Assembly (NCBI RefSeq): GCF_016860525.1 | Contig: NZ_BNEA01000001.1 | Location: 1,629,501-1,693,500 of the forward strand | From: Streptomyces rubradiris | Lineage (GTDB): Bacteria; Actinomycetota; Actinomycetes; Streptomycetales; Streptomycetaceae | DNA length: 64,000 nt | Direction: 5' to 3' | Shown here: positions 46,385 to 59,273 of the stretch, piece by piece | How positions within the stretch are numbered: the first letter of the stretch is position 1 | How the letters are laid out: the number at the start of each line of letters is the position of its first letter | The notes under the pieces: model-generated | What the model was told of the DNA's origin: nothing | Database searches by the model: none | Seen by the model: only the letters and a program-made list of their open reading frames with translations | Program-made: the position numbers and the translations under genes

Positions 46385-50972
<4,588 letters not shown>

Positions 50973-51058
50973 CGGCTCTCCCGTCGTCGTCATCTGGCAT
51001 GTGGCAGGTGCCGAGGGACGACGTTGGCCCTCTGCGTGAGATCTGCGATGAGATCAAA

Positions 51059-51074
51059 ATTTCGTGCAGGTTAC
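51059..51074 (-). promoter_or_regulatory. GlnR-like box upstream of gltB
   Basis: On the gltB strand the sequence reads GTAAC-CTGCAC-GAAAT. This fits the actinobacterial GlnR consensus gTnAc-n6-GaAAc with only the last base different. It lies 87-102 bp before the gltB start, a sensible place for nitrogen control. Confidence 0.55.
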
Positions 51075-51390
51075 ATGATGGAGCGGTTCCCGGGAACCGG
51101 ATAGTTCATTCCAGCATGCGGACACCGCGGTCGCGGCGGAGGTGCCGCGCGAACGCGGCGGATGCCGTGTGGTGACGGCGCGGTGCCGTCCGGGACGGCG
51201 GGTGCCGTGCGGTGACGGCGACGTTGTGGGGGGCCGTGACGGACAGGATCGGTCGGATCGCGTCCGGCGCGGCCCGAGGGGGCCGGAGCGGGCGTCATCA
51301 CCCGTCCCGAGGGGGCGCGGCAGGCGTCATTGCCCACAGCGCTTACGGCTCATGCCCCGCGGCGAAGCAGTCGAAACCAGCTGGTAACGA

Positions 51391-51418
51391 GTACTTATGC
51401 GGCCCATCGCATAGGTAC
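51391..51418 (-). terminator. 11-bp inverted repeat downstream of the VIT1/CCC1 gene
   Basis: GTACTTATGCG (51391-51401) faces CGCATAGGTAC (51408-51418), one mismatch, spacer GCCCAT. It lies 9 bp beyond the leftward transporter stop, which suggests a terminator. The mixed AT/GC arms differ from the pure GC hairpins elsewhere in the window, so a protein-binding site is also possible. Confidence 0.5.
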
Positions 51419-51426
51419 CGGTCGGG

Positions 51427-52158
51427 CTATCCTACGGCCGTTCCGAACAGACTGCCCAGGGCGTACGTCACACCGGCCGCCGCACCGCCCAGCCCGAGCT
51501 GCCGCAGTCCGCTGAACCACCAGGTCCGCGCGGTCACCTTGGCCACCACGGCACCGCAGGCGAAGAGCCCGGCGAGGGCGAGCAGCACGGCGGGCCACAG
51601 CGCGGTCGCGCCGAGCAGGTACGGCAGGACGGGCAGCAGGGCGCCCAGGGCGAACGACCCGAACGACGACACGGCGGCGACCAGCGGGGAGGGCAGGTCG
51701 CCGGGGTCGATGCCCAGCTCCTCACGGGCGTGGATCTCCAGGGCCTGCTCGGGATCGCTGGACAGCTGCCGGGCGACCTGCCGGGCCAGCTCCGGCTCCA
51801 CCCCGCGGGCCGCGTACAGCGCGGCCAGCTCCGCCTCCTCGTCCTGCGGGTGCTTGCGCAGCTCACGGCGCTCGACGTCGAGTTCCGCCTCGACCAGTTC
51901 GCGCTGGGAGGCGACGGAGGTGTACTCCCCGGCCGCCATGGAGAAGGCACCGGCCGCGAGGCCGGCGAGACCGGTGATGACAATGGTGTGCTGGCTCACG
52001 GAGCCGCCGGCCACGCCGGTCATCAGGGCGAGGTTGGAGACCAGGCCGTCCATGGCGCCGAAGACCGCGGGCCGCAGCCATCCCCCGTTGACATCGCGGT
52101 GGGTGTGGTTGTCACGGTGCGCTTCGTGCAGCGCCGCCTCGGTTTCGATGATGGCCAT
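51427..52158 (-). CDS. VIT1/CCC1 family iron/manganese transporter
   Basis: The 243-residue membrane protein starts at ATG 52158 behind GGAGAGC-type sequence on the reverse strand. It has NGGWLRPAVFGAMDGLVSNL, the first-helix signature, then GGSVSQHTIVITGLAGLAAG, FSMAAGEYTSVASQRELVEA with metal ligands, a cytoplasmic Glu-rich domain (VERRELRKHPQDEEAELAAL), and three C-terminal helices (PLVAAVSSFGSFALGALLPV; LWPAVLLALAGLFACGAVVA; LGGAAAGVTYALGSLFGTAV). The family exports or stores Fe2+ or Mn2+. In bacteria it probably detoxifies excess metal across the plasma membrane. A TTAGC palindrome in its promoter fits metal control. Monocistronic. Confidence 0.9.
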   Translation of the reverse strand: MAIIETEAALHEAHRDNHTHRDVNGGWLRPAVFGAMDGLVSNLALMTGVAGGSVSQHTIVITGLAGLAAGAFSMAAGEYTSVASQRELVEAELDVERRELRKHPQDEEAELAALYAARGVEPELARQVARQLSSDPEQALEIHAREELGIDPGDLPSPLVAAVSSFGSFALGALLPVLPYLLGATALWPAVLLALAGLFACGAVVAKVTARTWWFSGLRQLGLGGAAAGVTYALGSLFGTAVG

Positions 52159-52177
52159 GCGGGCCCCCCAGGAGAGC

Positions 52178-52197
52178 TTAGCCAAAGCTAACTTTGG
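52178..52197. promoter_or_regulatory. Overlapping palindromes in the VIT1/CCC1 promoter
   Basis: TTAGC-CAAA-GCTAA (52178-52191) and CCAAAG-CTAA-CTTTGG (52182-52197) are two perfect inverted repeats sharing bases, 20-39 bp upstream of the transporter ATG. TTAG...CTAA half-sites recall DtxR-family (IdeR/DmdR/MntR) boxes, although the spacing differs from the classical 19-bp iron box. Confidence 0.6.
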
Positions 52198-52404
52198 ACT
52201 GGTTCTACTTTTCGACAAGCCCAAATCTACGCCGCCGGCTCGCCCTTCGCCAGCAAGGAAAGGCTCCGCTAACCTGCGGTTTCCGCTTCCGGCCGCCCAC
52301 CTGTGGGGCACCTCCGCACGCCCCGGCACCCGCACCCGGACGGCGGAACGCGCCGGACTCCCGGAAGCCGCACACCTGGGCCGCCCAGGAGGATGATTCG
52401 GGGC

Positions 52405-52632
52405 ATGACGCCCACAGCACAGCAAAGCAGCACCCCGGCTCCGAGCGCGCTCGCCGGTACCCGCACCGGTGCCCCGGCCGCAGCCACCCGCCGCACCCCC
52501 CGGTCGCGCTCCGCCGGGGAACTCCCCGCCCGGACACCCACCGGGACCGCCCACGGGACCGCCGTCCGGGGCGCCGGCCGGGCCCGCGAGCGGGCGTCCA
52601 CCGCGCCGGGAGGCCGCCCGTGCTCCGTCTGA
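52405..52632 (+). CDS. Small Thr/Ala/Arg-rich reading frame upstream of the ADP-ribosylglycohydrolase gene
   Basis: ATG 52405 (MTPTAQQSSTPAPSALAGTR) opens 75 codons that overlap the start of the next gene (GTG 52620) by 13 bp; ATG 52393, directly behind AGGAGG, is in the same frame. The frame has no motif and a composition dominated by Thr, Ala, Arg and Pro. It might be a leader frame for coupling, the stub of a decayed gene, or chance. The good AGGAGG argues for some translation. I do not recognise a family. Confidence 0.25.
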   Translation: MTPTAQQSSTPAPSALAGTRTGAPAAATRRTPRSRSAGELPARTPTGTAHGTAVRGAGRARERASTAPGGRPCSV

Positions 52633-53981
52633 CCTGGGTCCAGCCGGAGGACCTGCTGGGTCACGAACTGCGCCAGGCCCGCCTGGACGGGCGCGAGCCG
52701 AAGGCGGTCGAGGCGCGCTGGCGGACGGCCGGCGGCCCCGACGCGCCGGAGCGGACCGGCGCCTCCGCGCACCGCGTCTCCCGCTACCTTCGCCTGCTGG
52801 CGGAGGACCTGCTGGACGAACTCGCCGACCTGCCCGGCCGCTTCGCCGAGGACGAGCCGACCGACCTGGCCCGCATCGAGTCCCTGTGCCCCGACTGGCC
52901 CTCCAGGACGTCCGCCACCGCACCGGACCCCCGCGCCCTGGAAGCCGCCTGGCTCGGCCGGGCCATCGGCTGCCTCCTCGGCAGACCCGTCGGAAACCTC
53001 CCCCTCGACGGCATCCGCGCCCTCGCCGCTGCGGCCGGAAACCGGCCCCTCACCGGCTACTTCACCGCCCGAGGCGTGCCCGAGGACCTCCTCGCCGCCC
53101 TCCCCTGGGACCCCCGCCGCGCCACCGGCTGCCTGGCCGAGGACATCGACGGCATGCCCGCGGGCGACGACCTCGACCACCCGCTCCTCAATCTGCTGCT
53201 GCTCCGGCGCCACGGACGGCACTTCGGCACCGACGACGTCGCCCGGATCTGGCTCGACGAGCTGCCGCCCGGCCGCACCACCACCGCCGAGCGCGTCGCC
53301 TACCGCAATCTGCTCTGCGGCATCGAGCCCCCGCACACCGCCCGCCACCGCAACCCGTTCCGCGAGTGGACGGGCGCGCTGGCCCGCGCCGACGTGCACG
53401 GCTGGACCAACCCCGGCGACCCGGCCGGCGCCGCCGGACAGGCGTACCGCGACGCGGTCCTCACCCACACCGCCAACGGCGTCTACGCGGCGATGTTCAC
53501 CGCCGCCGTCATCGCCACCGCCGCCTGGGGCACCCACGACGTCCACGCCTGCCTGCGGGCCGGCCGGGCGGTGATCCCGCCCCGCTCCCGGCTGGCGGCG
53601 GCCGTCGACCACGCCGTCCGACTGGCCCGGACCACCGAGGACTTCGAGGACCTCGTGGACGAACTCCACGCCCGCTACGCCGCCACCCACCACCGGGCCC
53701 ACGCCGTCCCCAACACCGCGCTGATCGCCGCCGCCCTCACCCACGCCGACGGCGACTTCGCCGGCTCCGTCTGCCGTGCCGTGTCCGGCGGCTGGGCCAC
53801 CGCCTCCGCCGGCGCGACCGCGGGCAGCGTCGCCGGGCTCCTCGCCGGGTCCCCCGGCGCGCTGCCCGAACGCTGGCGGGCGCCGCTGAAGAACCGGCTC
53901 GCCAGCGCCCTCGCCGAGTTCGACGGCTGCGGCTTCGACACCCTCGCCCACCTCACGCACCTGGAGGCGATCCGCCCATGA
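52620..53981 (+). CDS. ADP-ribosylglycohydrolase family protein lacking the conserved metal ligands
   Basis: The 453-residue protein starts at GTG 52620, six bases after GGGAGG. The N-terminal ~100 residues are a helical extension. From ~108 it follows the ADP-ribosylglycohydrolase fold: AAWLGRAIGCLLGRPVGNLP, ENIDGMP-like AEDIDGMPAGDDLDHP (Asp183/184), ERVAYRNLLCGIEPP, ARADVHGWTNPGDPAGAAGQ, LTHTANGVYAAMFTAAVIAT. The family's last metal-binding block, normally GGWDTDSNGAT or GGDTDT, is here GGWATASAGAT (393-397), so two Asp and one Asn are Ala. Removal of ADP-ribose is therefore doubtful. The stop overlaps rbsK (ATGA), linking the product to ribose salvage. Confidence 0.85.
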   Translation: MLRLTWVQPEDLLGHELRQARLDGREPKAVEARWRTAGGPDAPERTGASAHRVSRYLRLLAEDLLDELADLPGRFAEDEPTDLARIESLCPDWPSRTSATAPDPRALEAAWLGRAIGCLLGRPVGNLPLDGIRALAAAAGNRPLTGYFTARGVPEDLLAALPWDPRRATGCLAEDIDGMPAGDDLDHPLLNLLLLRRHGRHFGTDDVARIWLDELPPGRTTTAERVAYRNLLCGIEPPHTARHRNPFREWTGALARADVHGWTNPGDPAGAAGQAYRDAVLTHTANGVYAAMFTAAVIATAAWGTHDVHACLRAGRAVIPPRSRLAAAVDHAVRLARTTEDFEDLVDELHARYAATHHRAHAVPNTALIAAALTHADGDFAGSVCRAVSGGWATASAGATAGSVAGLLAGSPGALPERWRAPLKNRLASALAEFDGCGFDTLAHLTHLEAIRP

Positions 53982-54871
53982 CCCACATCGCGGTCCTCGG
54001 CAGCACCAACATGGACCTGGTCACCTATGTCGACAAGGCGCCCCGGCGCGGGGAGACCGTGACGGGGCGGGAGTTCCGTACGGTGCCCGGCGGCAAGGGC
54101 GCCAACCAGGCGATCGCCGCGGCCCGGGCCGGCGCGACCGTCTCGATGATCGGCGCGGTCGGCACCGACGCCTACGGTGCGCGGCTGCGCGACACCCTCG
54201 AACACTCCGGCGTGGACACCGACTTCCTGCGCACGGTTCAGGGCCCGTCCGGCACCGCGCACATCGTGGTGGACGCCGAGGGCGGCAACGCGATCGTCGT
54301 CATCCCCGGCGCCAACGGCACCGTGGACCACCTCTCCCCCGGCGACGAGGGGGTGATCGCCACCGCCGACGCCCTGCTGCTGCAACTGGAGATCCCGCTC
54401 GCGGCGGTCGTCGCGGGCGCCCAGGCAGCCCGCCGGCACGGGGTCCGTACGGTCCTCACCCCGTCCCCGGTCCAGCCGCTGCCGTCCGAGTTGCTGGACG
54501 CCGTCGACCTGTTGGTGCCGAACGAGTACGAGGCGGTCACCCTCACCGGCCGCACCGACCCGCGCGAGGCGGCTGCGGCCCTGCTGGAACTGGTGCCGGA
54601 GGTGGTCGTCACCCTGGGCGCGACCGGCTGCCTGTATCTGACCCGGGGCGCCGGGCCGCTCGTGGTCCCCGCGCCCCGGGTGACCGCCGTCGACTCCACC
54701 GGCGCGGGCGACACCTTCGTCGGCGCGCTCGCGGTGGCCCGCGCCGAGGAGAAACCGGTACGCGAGGCCCTGGCCTGGGCGGCCGCCGCGGCGGCGGTCT
54801 CCGTCCAGCGGGAAGGGGCCTCGGCGTCGATGCCGTACCGTCCGGAGATCGAGGCGCAGTACGGCACGTGA
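53978..54871 (+). CDS. rbsK: Ribokinase (PfkB family)
   Basis: The 297-residue kinase starts at ATG 53978 in an ATGA overlap. It has the PfkB signatures VPGGKGANQAIAAARAGATV and VDSTGAGDTFVGALAVARAE, with the catalytic Asp in GAGD. The N-terminal IAVLGSTNMDLVTYVDKAPR binds the sugar. It phosphorylates ribose (or another pentose/nucleoside) at the 5' position. Being coupled to an ADP-ribosylglycohydrolase-like gene suggests use of ribose freed from ADP-ribose or nucleosides. Confidence 0.92.
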   Translation: MTHIAVLGSTNMDLVTYVDKAPRRGETVTGREFRTVPGGKGANQAIAAARAGATVSMIGAVGTDAYGARLRDTLEHSGVDTDFLRTVQGPSGTAHIVVDAEGGNAIVVIPGANGTVDHLSPGDEGVIATADALLLQLEIPLAAVVAGAQAARRHGVRTVLTPSPVQPLPSELLDAVDLLVPNEYEAVTLTGRTDPREAAAALLELVPEVVVTLGATGCLYLTRGAGPLVVPAPRVTAVDSTGAGDTFVGALAVARAEEKPVREALAWAAAAAAVSVQREGASASMPYRPEIEAQYGT

Positions 54872-54979
54872 GCGCCCGCCTCCGTGCGCGGACGCGGCTC
54901 TTCTGTCCGCCGTGACGGCGATCGACCACGACGGCGGTGTCCGGCGGCGCCGCGCCCACCGCGCGCCACCGCCCGCACA

Positions 54980-55017
54980 CGCCGAGGGCGCCCGGATTGT
55001 TCCGGGCGCCCTCGGCG
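54980..55017. terminator. Bidirectional terminator between rbsK and lgt
   Basis: A perfect 16-bp stem (54980-54995 with 55002-55017), loop ATTGTT, lies between the convergent rbsK and lgt genes. Three GAACCG(G/A)CGG copies follow between 55020 and 55085. Confidence 0.88.
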
Positions 55018-55084
55018 TCGTAGAACCGGCGGTGAGCTCGTCGTCGCAGAACCGACGGCCGGTCCGTCGTCGTGGAACCGGCGG

Positions 55085-56068
55085 TCAGACCTTCTTCGCC
55101 GGCTTCGCCTCGTCCTCCGGCGTTTCCCCGGCCGGCTCCTCGGCGTCCCCGGTCTTCGTCTCCCCGGCGCCGTCGACAGCCTCGGTGCCCCCGGAATCCT
55201 TCGCCTCGCCGCCGGCGGCAGCCTCCGTACCCCCGGCCGGACCGCCGGAGGCGAGCGCGGGTTCGACCACGGCCTCCCGGCCCGGCCGCTGCTTGCCCAC
55301 CACCACGATGTACGCCACCGCCAGCAGGAAGACGAGCAGCGCGGTCCAGACGTTGAGGCGCAGGCCCAGGATGTGGTGGGCGTCGTCCACCCGCAGGTAC
55401 TCGATCCAGCCGCGGCCCGCGCAGTACGCGGCGACGTACAGGGCGAACGCCCGGCCATGCCCCAGCTTGAAGCGGCGGTCCGCCCAGATCACCAGCAGAC
55501 CCACGCCGACGCACCACAGGGATTCGTAGAGGAACGTCGGGTGGTAGTACCCCGGCACCCGGCCGCCCTCGGCGGAGGTGATGTGCAGCGCCCAGGGGAC
55601 GTGGGTCTCCCGGCCGTACAGCTCCTGGTTGAACCAGTTGCCCCAGCGGCCGATGGCCTGCGCGAACGCGATGCCGGGCGCGACGGCGTCGGCGTACGCG
55701 GGCATCGGGATGCCCCGGCGCCGCGCGCCGATCCAGGCGCCGAGCGCGCCGAGCGCGATCGCGCCCCAGATGCCCAGGCCGCCCTCCCACACCTTGAAGG
55801 CGTCCACCCAGTCACGGCCCTCGCTGAAGTACAGCTCGTAGTCCGTGATCACGTGGTAGAGCCGGCCGCCGACCAGGCCGAACGGCACGGCCCAGACGGC
55901 GATGTCGGCGACCGTGCCGGACTGCCCGCCGCGGGCGATCCAGCGCTTGTTGCCGAACCAGACGGCAACGAAGACGCCGATGATGATGCAGATGGCGTAG
56001 CCGCGCAGCGGGATGGGGCCGAGGTACAGCACCCCGTGCGACGGGCTGGGGATGTAGGCAAGGTTCAT
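55085..56068 (-). CDS. lgt: Prolipoprotein diacylglyceryl transferase
   Basis: The 327-residue membrane enzyme transfers diacylglycerol from phosphatidylglycerol to the lipobox Cys of prolipoproteins such as LivK. ATG 56068 (MNLAYIPSPSHGVLYLGPIP) is preferred over ATG 56098 because it fits family N-termini. Signatures: LRGYAICIIIGVFVAVWFGN, GGRLYHVITDYELYF, GRWGNWFNQELYGRETHVPW (the Lgt signature Arg/Asn/Glu) and HPTFLYESLWCVGVGLLVIW. About seven helices; the last ~65 residues are a Glu/Gly/Thr-rich tail ending KPAKKV, usual in actinobacteria. Confidence 0.96.
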   Translation of the reverse strand: MNLAYIPSPSHGVLYLGPIPLRGYAICIIIGVFVAVWFGNKRWIARGGQSGTVADIAVWAVPFGLVGGRLYHVITDYELYFSEGRDWVDAFKVWEGGLGIWGAIALGALGAWIGARRRGIPMPAYADAVAPGIAFAQAIGRWGNWFNQELYGRETHVPWALHITSAEGGRVPGYYHPTFLYESLWCVGVGLLVIWADRRFKLGHGRAFALYVAAYCAGRGWIEYLRVDDAHHILGLRLNVWTALLVFLLAVAYIVVVGKQRPGREAVVEPALASGGPAGGTEAAAGGEAKDSGGTEAVDGAGETKTGDAEEPAGETPEDEAKPAKKV

Positions 56069-56146
56069 GGCAGGTCCGACGCTACCGTGCCGGGCCATGG
56101 GGAGGGCAAGCAGCCCGGCTACGGGTCCATAACGGGGCGTGGACGC

Positions 56147-56920
56147 TCACCCCCGGTCGGCCGCCTCCACCAGCTGCTTCAGCTTGGCCGGGGTCATCGT
56201 GTGGTCCTCGTAGATGTTCTTGCCGTCGAGCAGCACGGTCGGGGTGCCGCCGAAGTCGCCGGACTTGAACGCCTGGTGGGACTTGTCGACCCAGCCGTCG
56301 TGGGTGCCGTTGCGGACGCACTCGCCGAAGGCGGGGGTGTCCAGGCCCTTCACCTTGCCGGCCAGCTCGATCAGCTTGCCGTTGTCCGCGAAGGCGTCGT
56401 CGGTCTCCTTGGGCTGGTTGGCGAACAGCACGTCGTGGTAGTCACGGAACTTTCCGGCGTCCTGGGCGCAGGCCGCGGCGTTGGCGGCGCGCAGCGAACC
56501 GGTGCCGCCGAGGTTGCCGTCGATCAGCCGGACCAGGTGGTACTCGATCCGGAGCTTGCCGGCGTCGGTCAGTTCGTGGAGCGTCGGCCGGTACGCCGCC
56601 TCGAAGGCCTGGCAGGCCGGGCAGCGGAAGTCCTCCCAGACGGTGAGCGTCGACCTGGCGCCGTCCTTGCCGACCGGGATCGCGAGGCTGTCCTTGCCCT
56701 GCGCGCCCGAGGGGGCCACCGCGGGGCCCGCCTTGGTGCTCTCGTCCTTGCCGGCGTTCGCGGCGACGACGCCGATCACCGCCGCCAGGCCCAGGACGCA
56801 GACGACGCTCGCGCCCACGATCAGCGCCCGCCGTCGCTTGTCCGCGGCCTTCTGCTTCTCGCGCTCGACCGCCAGCCGCTCCCGGGCGGTGCGCTTTCCG
56901 TCACGGTTCTTCTCGCTCAC
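56147..56920 (-). CDS. Membrane-anchored DsbA-like thioredoxin-fold protein
   Basis: The 257-residue protein starts at GTG 56920 behind GGGGGTGT. A basic cytoplasmic part (SEKNRDGKRTARERLAVERE) is followed by one helix (ALIVGASVVCVLGLAAVIGV) and an extracytoplasmic thioredoxin fold. The redox motif is CPAC in WEDFRCPACQAFEAAYRPTL, the cis-Pro is in GGTPTVLLDGKNIYEDHTMT, and a second Cys pair lies in AACAQDAGK and FGECVRNG. It probably oxidises thiols of exported proteins. It sits between trpA and lgt on the same strand, separated from trpA by a terminator. Confidence 0.9.
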   Translation of the reverse strand: MSEKNRDGKRTARERLAVEREKQKAADKRRRALIVGASVVCVLGLAAVIGVVAANAGKDESTKAGPAVAPSGAQGKDSLAIPVGKDGARSTLTVWEDFRCPACQAFEAAYRPTLHELTDAGKLRIEYHLVRLIDGNLGGTGSLRAANAAACAQDAGKFRDYHDVLFANQPKETDDAFADNGKLIELAGKVKGLDTPAFGECVRNGTHDGWVDKSHQAFKSGDFGGTPTVLLDGKNIYEDHTMTPAKLKQLVEAADRG

Positions 56921-56934
56921 ACCCCCAGAACGAA

Positions 56935-56961
56935 CCGGGGAGGCGCAGCGCGCCTCCCCGG
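56935..56961 (-). terminator. Terminator of the trp genes
   Basis: A perfect 12-bp stem (56935-56946 with 56950-56961) with loop AGC lies 69 bp beyond the trpA stop and 15 bp before the DsbA-like start. Confidence 0.8.
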
Positions 56962-57029
56962 TCCGAGGTCCACCCGTTCGAGTGACCGAATCATCCGGTA
57001 CGGGACATCGGCCCGTCACCGCTCCGTGT

Positions 57030-57848
57030 TCACGCCTGGCCGCGGACGCCCTTCGCCAGATCCCCGGCCAGCTCACGGACCGCGGCGAGGCCGGCGGCCT
57101 CGTCCGGCGCGTCCAGCATCCGCTTCACGAACGCCGAGCCGACGATCACGCCGTCCGCGAAGCCGGCGACCTCGGCGGCCTGGGCCTGGTTGGAGACGCC
57201 GAGGCCGACGCAGACGGGCAGGCCGGTGCCGGTGGCGCGGGTGCGCCGGACCAGGTCCTGGGCCTGCGCGCCGACGGACTCACGGGTGCCGGTGACGCCC
57301 ATCAGCGAGGCGGCGTAGACGAAGCCGCTGCCCGCCGCGGTGATCTCGGCGAGCCGCTCGTCCTTGCTGCTCGGCGCCACCACGAAGACCGTCGCGAGGC
57401 CGTGCTTCGCGGCGTGCTCGCGCCACAGCGCCGACTCCTGCACCGGCAGGTCGGGCAGGATGCAGCCGGCGCCGCCCGCCTCGGCCAGCTCGGCGGTGAA
57501 GCGCTCGACGCCGTAGCGGTCGATGGGGTTCCAGTACGTCATGACGAGGATCGGCTTCCCGGTGGCCCGGTATGCCTCCCGGACCGTGCGCATGACGTCG
57601 GCGATCCGCACGCCACCGCGCAGGGCGATGTCGTCGGCGGTCTGGATGACCGGGCCGTCCAGGACCGGGTCGCTGTGCGGCAGGCCGACCTCGACCACGT
57701 CCGCGCCGCTCTCCAGGACGGCCTTGATCGCCTCGATGCCGCCGTCCACGGTCGGGAACCCGGCCGGGAGGTAGGCGATGAGCGCGGACCGGCCCTCGGC
57801 CCTGGCGCCCGCGAGGGTGTCCGACAGCAGCTGGATGTTCCCGCTCAC
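57030..57848 (-). CDS. trpA: Tryptophan synthase alpha chain
   Basis: The 272-residue subunit cleaves indole-3-glycerol phosphate to indole. It starts at GTG 57848 inside the trpB stop (GTGA). [20 protein letters not shown], the catalytic Asp region [20 protein letters not shown] and the catalytic Glu in [19 protein letters not shown], and the phosphate site [20 protein letters not shown] with [12 protein letters not shown] are intact. It is the last trp gene before a terminator. Confidence 0.97.
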   Translation of the reverse strand: MSGNIQLLSDTLAGARAEGRSALIAYLPAGFPTVDGGIEAIKAVLESGADVVEVGLPHSDPVLDGPVIQTADDIALRGGVRIADVMRTVREAYRATGKPILVMTYWNPIDRYGVERFTAELAEAGGAGCILPDLPVQESALWREHAAKHGLATVFVVAPSSKDERLAEITAAGSGFVYAASLMGVTGTRESVGAQAQDLVRRTRATGTGLPVCVGLGVSNQAQAAEVAGFADGVIVGSAFVKRMLDAPDEAAGLAAVRELAGDLAKGVRGQA

Positions 57849-59128
57849 TTGGCGTCCCCCTCGATCTCGGCGGTGTCGGCGGCGTCGGCCGCGACCTCGG
57901 CGTCGGTGTCGTACAGGCCGAAGTAGCGCGCGGCGGTGTCCATGTCCTTGTCGCCGCGGCCGGAGAGGTTGACGACGATCAGACCCTCCGGGCCCAGCTC
58001 GCGGCCGACCTCCAGGGCGCCGGCCAGGGCGTGGGCGCTCTCGATGGCCGGGATGATGCCCTCGGTGCGCGACAGCAGGCGCAGTGCCCGCATGGCCGCG
58101 TCGTCGGTGACCGCGCGGTACTCGCCGCGGCCGGAGTCCTTCAGGTAGGAGTGCTCGGGGCCGATGCCCGGGTAGTCCAGACCGGCCGAGATGGAGTACG
58201 GCTCGGTGATCTGGCCCTCGTCGTCCTGGAGGACGTAGGAGCGGGAGCCGTGCAGGACGCCGGGCTCGCCGGCGGTGAGGGTGGCCGCGTGCTCGCCGGT
58301 CTCGACGCCGTGGCCGGCCGGCTCGCAGCCGATCAGGCGGACGCCCGCGTCGGGGATGAAGGCGTGGAAGAGGCCGATGGCGTTGGAGCCGCCGCCGACG
58401 CAGGCGACGGCCGCGTCCGGCAGCCGGCCGGCGCGCTCCAGGAGCTGGCGGCGGGCCTCGACGCCGATGACCCTGTGGAAGTCGCGGACCATGGCCGGGA
58501 AGGGGTGCGGGCCGGCGACCGTGCCGAACAGGTAGTGGGTGTGGTCGACGTTGGCGACCCAGTCCCGGAACGCCTCGTTGATGGCGTCCTTCAGGGTGCG
58601 GCTGCCGGACTTCACGGCGACGACCTCGGCGCCGAGCATGCGCATCCGGGCGACGTTGAGGGCCTGGCGCTCGGTGTCGACCTCACCCATGTAGATGGTG
58701 CAGTCCAGGCCGAACAGCGCGCAGGCGGTGGCCGTGGCGACGCCGTGCTGGCCGGCCCCGGTCTCGGCGATGACCCGGGTCTTGCCCATGCGCTTGGTGA
58801 GCAGGGCCTGGCCGAGCACGTTGTTGATCTTGTGGGAGCCGGTGTGGTTGAGGTCCTCGCGCTTGAGGAAGACGCGGGCGCCGCCGGCGTGTTCGGCGAA
58901 GCGGGGGACCTCGGTGAGCGCCGACGGGCGGCCGGTGTAGTTCACCAGCAGGTCGTCGAGTTCGCGGGCGAACTCGGGGTCGTTCTTGGCCTTGTCGTAC
59001 TCGACGGCGACCTCGTCCACGGCGGCGACGAGGGCCTCCGGGATGAACTTGCCGCCGAACGCGCCGAAGTAGCCCTCGGCGTCGGGGACCTGACCCTCCG
59101 GGTCGGGGATGAAGAATGCGCTGGGCAT
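57845..59128 (-). CDS. trpB: Tryptophan synthase beta chain
   Basis: The 427-residue PLP enzyme joins indole and serine. It starts at ATG 59128 ([20 protein letters not shown]). The PLP Lys is in [20 protein letters not shown], the catalytic Glu in [20 protein letters not shown], and the phosphate loop in [20 protein letters not shown]. The tail after [20 protein letters not shown] is acidic and Ala-rich. The gap to trpM is 133 bp and holds two small hairpins. Confidence 0.97.
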   Translation of the reverse strand: MPSAFFIPDPEGQVPDAEGYFGAFGGKFIPEALVAAVDEVAVEYDKAKNDPEFARELDDLLVNYTGRPSALTEVPRFAEHAGGARVFLKREDLNHTGSHKINNVLGQALLTKRMGKTRVIAETGAGQHGVATATACALFGLDCTIYMGEVDTERQALNVARMRMLGAEVVAVKSGSRTLKDAINEAFRDWVANVDHTHYLFGTVAGPHPFPAMVRDFHRVIGVEARRQLLERAGRLPDAAVACVGGGSNAIGLFHAFIPDAGVRLIGCEPAGHGVETGEHAATLTAGEPGVLHGSRSYVLQDDEGQITEPYSISAGLDYPGIGPEHSYLKDSGRGEYRAVTDDAAMRALRLLSRTEGIIPAIESAHALAGALEVGRELGPEGLIVVNLSGRGDKDMDTAARYFGLYDTDAEVAADAADTAEIEGDAK

Positions 59129-59223
59129 GCGGAAACCTCACGGTGAGTTTCTGGGAGAAAACCGATCGCCGTGGGGCTCGGGTCGTCTGTCGGCTGCGGG
59201 CCGTATGTGGCTTGTCGCGCCCG

Positions 59224-59273
59224 CGCGGCGGTAGCCGCGTATCAGATGGAGTCCCGCGCCCCTAACGGGCGCG
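59224..59273 (-). promoter_or_regulatory. Two small hairpins between trpM and trpB
   Basis: CGCGCCC (59255-59261) pairs with 59267-59273 around CTAAC; on the coding strand this loop contains the trpM TAG stop (59262-59264). A second 6-bp stem, 59224-59229 with 59234-59239 (loop GGTA), follows. Translation of the trpM end would open the first stem, so it could couple trpM translation to trpB expression. Confidence 0.5.

Larger units (their letters stand above)
50973..51426. other. gltB upstream region with repeats
   Basis: No gene is supported in these 454 bp. AT-richer sequence with GTTACATGATGG and AAAATTTCG around 51050-51080 is the probable gltB control region and holds the GlnR-like box. 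Two direct repeats close to GGCGGNTGCCGTGNGGTGACG lie at about 51158 and 51197. A second pair, CCCGAGGGGGC with GCGTCAT behind it, lies at about 51273 and 51305. The right end carries an inverted repeat (51391-51418) behind the metal transporter gene. Confidence 0.5.
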
